Shown here in pieces: positions 57,826 to 64,000 of a DNA stretch of 64,000 bases (position 1 is its first letter; each line of letters starts with the position of its first letter). The position numbers and the translations under genes are program-made. The notes below the pieces were generated by a model, which saw only the letters and a program-made list of their open reading frames with translations, was not told the origin of the DNA and searched no databases. Origin of the DNA: Rhizophagus clarus (lineage: Eukaryota; Glomeromycota; Glomeromycetes; Glomerales; Glomeraceae). The stretch spans positions 1,302,001 through 1,366,000 of the forward strand of contig BLAL01000034.1 in NCBI GenBank assembly GCA_015698045.1, in the 5' to 3' direction.

Positions 57826-58498
57826 ATGAATCATGTTGGGTTTAATTATAAGCATACATTTATTATATTATTTATCGCACTATTAATTATCGTAAATTCT
57901 GTTTCTACATCCTACGGACTAAAGAATCCAATTTGTGGTAGCACTCTTCAAAAACGACAAAATGATGGAAATAAAAAAGTAGTCGATCCATCTTCAACTT
58001 GCACCACTTCTAATGATGCTAGATGTAAATCTCCACCAGGAGTGTAAGTATACACATTTATTTTATTTAAATAATTCTAAAAATATTAATTATAATCTCA
58101 ATGATCGTAGTCCCCCAAAAGTAGAAACATATGTAGAATTAGGAATAGAGACTATAAAACCAACGCAAATCCCGGGAGAAAATAACGATAATAATACAAC
58201 TAATTTGATAACCACTACCACAACGCTTACATTATATTTTGCCGGTTATATAACTACAATTACAACAAAAAATTCTAATGGCGATCCTACAACTTTAGCG
58301 ACTTCTGTTCTTCCATCCACTTTACTTGTGATAAAGACTATTGTAGTCACTTCACCAACCGGTGAGAAATTAGATAAAACAATGGACGTTTCGGATTCTA
58401 CGACAAATTTACACGACTTTAATAGACATGGCTTGTGGGGTGTTACGATGAGTTTAGCTTTAGTCGTTACAACTTTAATTTTTATGGTTTTTGTATAG
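57826..58498 (+). CDS. Small secreted, probably GPI-anchored Thr/Ser-rich protein
   Basis: Model: join(57826..58043, 58111..58498), 201 residues. The N-terminus has a signal peptide (HTFIILFIALLIIVNSVSTS, residues ~10-29). Four Cys lie in the next 45 residues (NPICGSTL, STCTTSNDARC). A Thr-rich middle (TTTTTLTLYFAGYITTITT) suits O-glycosylation. The C-terminus is a hydrophobic segment (residues ~182-201) as in GPI attachment signals. The intron 58044-58110 has GTAAGT and CGTAG ends and keeps phase. A cell-surface role is inferred; no named family recognised. Confidence 0.75.
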
Positions 58499-59160
58499 TT
58501 TTTATAAAAATGAATGTTTAAAATAGAATTTTTTATTTGTACATTAATTTTTATAGTTCTTAAAAATAATGAATTTTTTGTATCATAAAACGTAAAGATT
58601 TATGTATGTATATTGTATAAAAAGTTATAACAACTTGCAATAAAAAATTAAAGAAATAAGAGGATGCTTTGGTCTTAAATTGGTTGTGAATTGAAAAGAA
58701 AGTATATTTACTGTGTATAATAAATTCGTCATAAAAGATTATTTATAAAATTTACGTTCTTATTATAAACAAATTTCAAGTTTTTTTTTTAAAAAAAAAT
58801 CTTAAGGCTTGTGCTTTAATTGCATATCATATACATATATCAGTACATATTTATGATATAAACGCAAGTGCATTACAACTTGAAGTATAACGATAAATAC
58901 GTTGCAAAATAGTAAACTAGTTTGTAAGCCAACAAATATGCGTGTAAAGGTCGCGAAGTACAAAATTTCGCTATGCTTTCAAAGTCTCATTCTCATAGTT
59001 ATAAGTGACTCGGTTGATTATAATACTTCCATTTTTTATTATCACTTGGACTTGTATTTTTTATATTCATAGAGGTTGCTGAACTGAGTTTCACAAATTT
59101 GCAGATAGCATATTCAAATTTTAACGAAAAATGTCTGATTATATTGATATTTACATAAAT
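58499..59160. other. Space between two convergent genes
   Basis: About 660 AT-rich bases containing the presumed 3' ends of both genes. Nothing else seen. Confidence 0.45.
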
Positions 59161-62100
59161 TTAATGGAAATTTAATAGTTTTTTATTAATATCTTCAGAA
59201 ACAGAATTATGTGTTTTTAAAGTCATAAAAGCAATATGTTGTGCTACTTCAATAATTTTATCGATTTTCGTTTCACCACGTAATATGAATCCAGATACTA
59301 AAGTTCCAACAACACTATAAATATAATATTTTTAATCAATAAATTAATATAAATTAAAACAATAAAGTATACATTACATTCATTTACCTATCACCGGCTC
59401 CCGTAACGTTAACAATTTCATTTTTATCAAATTTTATAGGTTTAAAATATTTAAATCTATATTTTATAATAAAAAATTATTAAATAATTATTAAAAATAT
59501 ATTAATATAATAATAATTTAAATTTTAATGTGTACCTTAATCCACTTTTCCCATCCTTTCCTTTTATAATAATTTCATTTTTCTTATTATTTTTTAAAAT
59601 ACTTTTATTCGTTATTTCTTCAACATTACTATTATTAATATCTATATCTTTTAAAAATTGTGCTAATAATATACCATTTTCGCCTAATTTTACTATAATA
59701 TTAGGTATGTAAGGCAAAAAATGCAATATTTGCACGAATAATTCACTCATTAATTGAGTATCTAATGGATAATCAATTAATGAATTAATCATAACTTCTA
59801 TTGTAGGATTGTACATAGATAAATTTCCAATATCTATTTTTAATAATACAAAAAAATTATATATTAGTAAATAAATAATATTAACTAAAGTAAAAAACTT
59901 AAATAATATAACAATACCGTATTCATTAATTTTTTTAAACCATTCACTATTTAAATCAAATAACCCTTTTTTTTGTGCTGTAAAATACATTGTTTTTAAT
60001 TCAAAACTATTTGGTGAAATATATTTTAATGATTGTGACGATAATAATTGTATAAATTGTTCATAATTTTCAAATAATTTTAAAGATTTTGATATAGAAG
60101 TTGTATCAAAAAATGCTTATAAAAAATTTAAAGAGTTAATAATTTGAACAAATTCAAATAATTCAAATAATATAATAATAAATAATAAATAACTTACTTG
60201 GTATATTGTAAGTTTTACAAGTATTTAAAATACTATATATACATCCTGCAGAAATATTCCCATCAAAACAAACTAGTTTTGGTTTGCCCATTTTAATTGC
60301 TTGACAAACCTATAAACATAAAATTTAACTAAAAATATAACAAATAAAACAAAATTTAAACTTTTTTACCTTATCGGATGACAAATAATCAAATATTTTC
60401 ATATCAGCGATAGCACAAATCAAGTTTCCACTGGAATCATGTATAGCATTATATACTGCGGTTGATTCATTATTAATAATCTGTAATCCGTTAGTTTCCA
60501 TTCCAATTTTTTCAAATTTAGTTTTTAACCAATTTCCACTTAAATCATTTCCAATTGCTGATATAAATAATGGATTGACTCCAAGTCTAAATGATGTTTC
60601 TGCAATATTCCTTCCTACTCCTCCAATAGATTGCCTTATTGTACCCGGTGATGATGTTTTCATATAATCAGCAATGAGAGGATCTAATGTCGATGTAATA
60701 TCAACTGCTGTTCCACCAACTATTATTAACTTGCGAATTTTATTTAATAATAATATATTAGCATTAATTAATTGTTGATATTAATTATATTTAATAACAA
60801 AAATTTACCTCTTGATTTGGTACTGAAGAAGTTGATGGTTTTTCGTATTCTGGTAAGAAAGGTGTTGGCACTTTTTTTTTAAACACATCTTTTAATTCTA
60901 ACTTAGAATTTGGTAAATCACCAAAGTATTTAGTAATCTGATTTCTAGTTTTTGCATCATTCTTTATTAACGTAATATCTTCAAAAAAAAATAAAAATAA
61001 AAATAAATGAAGTTAATAAAATCTTTATTAATGAATATACTTTTTTCCTACTTATAAACATACTTGATTTTAAAGAATATACTTGATTAATTCTTGATGA
61101 TCCATTATTCTCACTAATTTCTCTAAAAAAAGTATACATCAAAATAAAATATAACAATTATTAACATGATAAAATCAATAAATAGTTATAAATACTTTGT
61201 TTCAGCTAAAGTGGTATCTATTGCTCTTTGTATTTCATCAGAATCGGCAGCTTCATATTTAGATATTGGAGCTGATATGGTAATTCCACTATGTAATTGA
61301 AGTTGAGCATTTGCGTCTAGTATTGATTAAAAAAAATTTTTTAATATCTAAAAATTTTTTGACGATTAAATTAAACATACTTGCTAGAACAGCACTCTCA
61401 GATCTCAAATTTAATTGACTCTGATATTAAGGCAGAACAATTCGTTAATATTCGAAATACAGATAATAATCTAATTATAAAATTGTCAATACCTTGAATT
61501 TACTCTTTAGAATAAGAAGAGATTGAAAATTTATTGTTTCTCCAAATGTTGATGCTAATACACACTGGGTTTCCTTGTTAATATTAATAGTATAATCGAG
61601 TATTAAAAATATTTAAAAGTATAAATTACTCACCAAATATTTCAAATTTTCCCTGATATTCCAAATTTGTTTGATCCCTGCACCTGTACATACAACGGTT
61701 ATTGGAATGTCTTCCAATTCGATCAAATCAGAATTTAAATCCATGGCTACTTGTGGAAATTTAGTTGTATAAAACGAAAAATAAGTTACTACTATATTTT
61801 ACAAAACCAATTCTACCAATAACAAATACTTTAGTACCCGAGTGATAAGCTGTAAATATTGATCTAGAAAAAGTTGTAGTAGTCCTTGTTATTTCCTAAA
61901 TTAAAAAAGAAAATTATCATCTAACGTGTATAAAAAAACTCTATCGATAAGTCAATTTCGTTACATGCGAAGTTATATGTGAAGCATGAAAATTTTTTCT
62001 TGTCTCTAGCTCTTTTCGCACAGGTGTATTTAATCCATTGCAATAAGCCTAAATATGTGGAATAATTTTAAAAATCAAATGTATGTATTATAGTATTTTA

Positions 62101-62562
62101 CTGATAAGATGTTTGGTAAATGACTTACCTACATTGATGTTTCCGTTTAAAGTGGCCATAGTAGCAGGTATGCTTCCAATTATTGTTGCTAAATTCTGAG
62201 GATACGGCATACCTTGAATAAATAAACGAAAATAAAAAGTTTTCTATTTCCGTTTAAAATATTATTTTAACATAATTTATTTTACCATGAATTAGAGTAG
62301 AATCTAAAACGACAACGGGTCTATTTTTTCGTAAAGCCTCTAAAACTTTAGGTCCATAAGCCCGATCTTTATAAAGTATTGTTGAAGTGTAATATTTTTT
62401 CGAAGAAGTAATATATGGTTTGCATGAAGCCTTTGTAGTAAGTCAAAAAAATTTTATTTTAGAAATTTTCTTTTAAAAAAAAAAACTCGTACTTTATCTA
62501 GTTACCAAATATTTTAGTTTATTCGACGACTTTTTGAAAATGCGAAAATATAACGTCGACAT
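59161..62562 (-). CDS. Pseudouridine-5'-phosphate glycosidase/PfkB sugar-kinase fusion
   Basis: Read from 62562 down: exon 62506..62562 encodes a basic mitochondrial-type start (MSTLYFRIFKKSSNKLKY). Exons 62286..62430 and 62129..62212 carry RPVVVLDSTLIHG-MPYPQNLAT. Next come pieces near 61,985-62,048 and 61,805-61,897, a piece from about 61,745 to 61634 (ITVVCTGAGIKQIWNI), then 61493..61573, 61381..61420, 61196..61316, 61064..61122 and 60809..60978 (SLKS-NITLIKND). The kinase half is 60370..60729 (VGGTAVD; GGVGRNIAETSFRLGVNP), 60198..60309, 59918..60115, 59536..59833, 59388..59456 (VNVTGAGD, the PfkB signature with catalytic Asp) and 59161..59314. Fungi are known to fuse these two steps of pseudouridine breakdown. 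The kinase half is clear. The glycosidase half lacks about 13 residues after MPYPQN, and its next exon fits no conserved frame well, so that half may be wrongly modelled or decaying. Confidence 0.75.
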
Positions 62563-63340
62563 TCTAAATTGTGAAAGAAAAATTTTTTGATTGTCGTACA
62601 CAGGTTTGAGCTTAAAGTTGTAGTTTCGTGTAACATTTCAACCTATTTTTAAATATTTCGCGTTTCGCGCGACTTTAATTGTTTCTTACAAGATATTACC
62701 AACTCAAACAAATTTCTAGCTTTTAACAAATTATCATTAAACTTTAATCCTGTATACGAATTGCTCTCCAAAATTTCGTCTTGGAATGTAATCTGTGGTT
62801 TTTTCTATTTGATTATTACGATGCGAAAAGAATGATTCTAGTACAGTTATCTACTGTAGAAAAAATGAAAAACGTGATACAAGTAGGCCATTTACATTGA
62901 AAACAATATTGCACATTGAAGAAAAATGTTTGGCATAATACTCTGAAATGTACATTCTGATCTTTCCATTTATACGTACATCGTTTGAAAAAGTAAAGTA
63001 TGATCGTCCATTAGGATATTATTATGATTGGGGCCGATATTTTATTTGTTTATTTTTACGAAATATAGTAAGTTTCCATTGATAATCTTTTTAGTTGTTT
63101 ATGTACATCTGCGTCAAATTGTCAATTTCTAGTAATTTCCTAGCGTAAATATGGTTAGGCAATAAGGTGATATAGCAAAAAGTTCCGGAAACTTCCGATT
63201 CTCTCTAAATCTAAAACTCCTCCTTAAAAGAACAAAACATTATTAAAGAAACTGTGTTTCGAGTAATAAAGTCTATCTTTTTTCAAATAACCAAATAGTT
63301 TGTGTTTCAAAGATTATTAATTTAACCTTAGAATTGAACA
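62563..63340. promoter_or_regulatory. Divergent promoter region of the glycosidase/kinase and phosphatase genes
   Basis: 778 bases between outward-facing starts. No open frame or element seen. Confidence 0.45.
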
Positions 63341-64000
63341 ATGCGACCACGTTTAATTATTCTTGTTCGACATGGCCAATCAGAAGCTAATGTAGACATT
63401 TCTATTCATCGTACAGTTCCTGATCACAAAATTAAGTTGACACAATTAGGTGTGGAACAGGCTATTAAAGCCGGTAGTCGTCTTAACGAATTACTTAAAC
63501 CCGAAGATACTGTCCAATTTTATGTTAGTCCTTACTTAAGAACTAGACAAACGTTTGAGTATATGTCCAAAGCATTAGACAAGGGAAGGTGGAGATATTA
63601 TGAAGAACCAAGATTAAGAGAACAAGGTGAGTAATTAAGATATTGTATTTATTATAATTGCACTTAACTTGATTGATTCAATTATTTCACGTAGATTGGG
63701 GAAATTTTCAGGGACCATTAAAGGAGATGGCAAGGATCAAAATGGAAAGGGCATCTTACGGCCATTTGTTAGTATTTTTTTTATAGTTTCATAAGTTATT
63801 CATTAATCTCGTAATTCGTTTTATAAAAGTGTTTGTCCGTTCTCATTTATAGCTTTTATCGTATACCGAATGGTGAAAGTGGTGCAGACGTATATGATAG
63901 GATATCTACTTTCCAAGAGACGTGAGTTAATATCATCTTTATTATTTAACTTAATCGATTTAATCTAATAAATATTTGTTCGACTTTAAGCCTACACCGT
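63341..64000 (+). CDS. Histidine phosphatase (phosphoglycerate-mutase-like), 3'-partial
   Basis: Model: join(63341..63626, 63695..63767, 63853..63921, 63991..>64000). The N-terminus has the catalytic LVRHGQSEAN (residues ~8-17). SPYLRTRQT supplies the second Arg, LREQ-DWGNFQG is typical of the family, and NGESGADVYDR-ISTFQETLHR carries the conserved E and the start of the LHR helix. The intron joins keep phase and restore conserved text. It is most like the fungal Det1/broad-specificity acid phosphatase group of the branch. The catalytic second His lies beyond the window. Substrate unknown. Confidence 0.85.

Overview
The window reads as nuclear DNA of a filamentous fungus, most probably an arbuscular mycorrhizal fungus (Glomeromycotina, Rhizophagus-like). 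That identity is inferred from the very high A+T content, many short (about 60-90 nt) GT-AG introns, the mix of genes, and the mobile-element families present. It is not a database result.

Layout. (1) 1-3.5 kb: the 3' part of a Virilizer/VIRMA-like m6A-writer scaffold gene, open at the left edge. (2) 3.5-40 kb: a repeat island with almost no host genes. It holds a decayed pogo/Tigger transposon; two nested hAT-like elements, each with a perfect 8-bp target duplication; minisatellites whose monomers look like complete spliceosomal introns; an AT-rich array of about 25-bp units; LINE-related remnants; a MITE; and a palindromic minisatellite. The minisatellite and a 13.6-kb Polinton/Maverick-like fossil (22,867-36,442) both lie inside an older inverted-repeat element (about 21,281-36,600). 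The fossil carries primase-helicase, OTU-like plus PolB, 2-Cys adaptor, packaging ATPase, Gag-like and retropepsin-like segments, a chromodomain integrase and a DUF5679-like zinc-ribbon protein. It is broken in many places, on the order of twenty or more, and its terminal repeats match at roughly nine positions in ten. (3) 40.2-64 kb: dense host genes, namely NDUFA9-like complex I subunit (+), dysferlin-domain protein (-), membrane-anchored GT5 glucan-synthase-like enzyme (+), FluG-like amidohydrolase/glutamine-synthetase fusion (+), NUP214-like nucleoporin (-), secreted GPI-type protein (+), pseudouridine-5'-phosphate glycosidase/PfkB kinase fusion (-), and a histidine-phosphatase gene (+) open at the right edge.

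The host genes are not an operon and share no single pathway. They include mRNA modification (VIRMA) and mRNA export at the pore (NUP214), RNA-nucleoside breakdown (pseudouridine enzyme), respiration (NDUFA9), nitrogen-linked signalling or metabolism (FluG) and glucan synthesis (GT5). Exon coordinates were worked out by hand from splice signals and reading phase. No tRNA, rRNA or CRISPR array was recognised.
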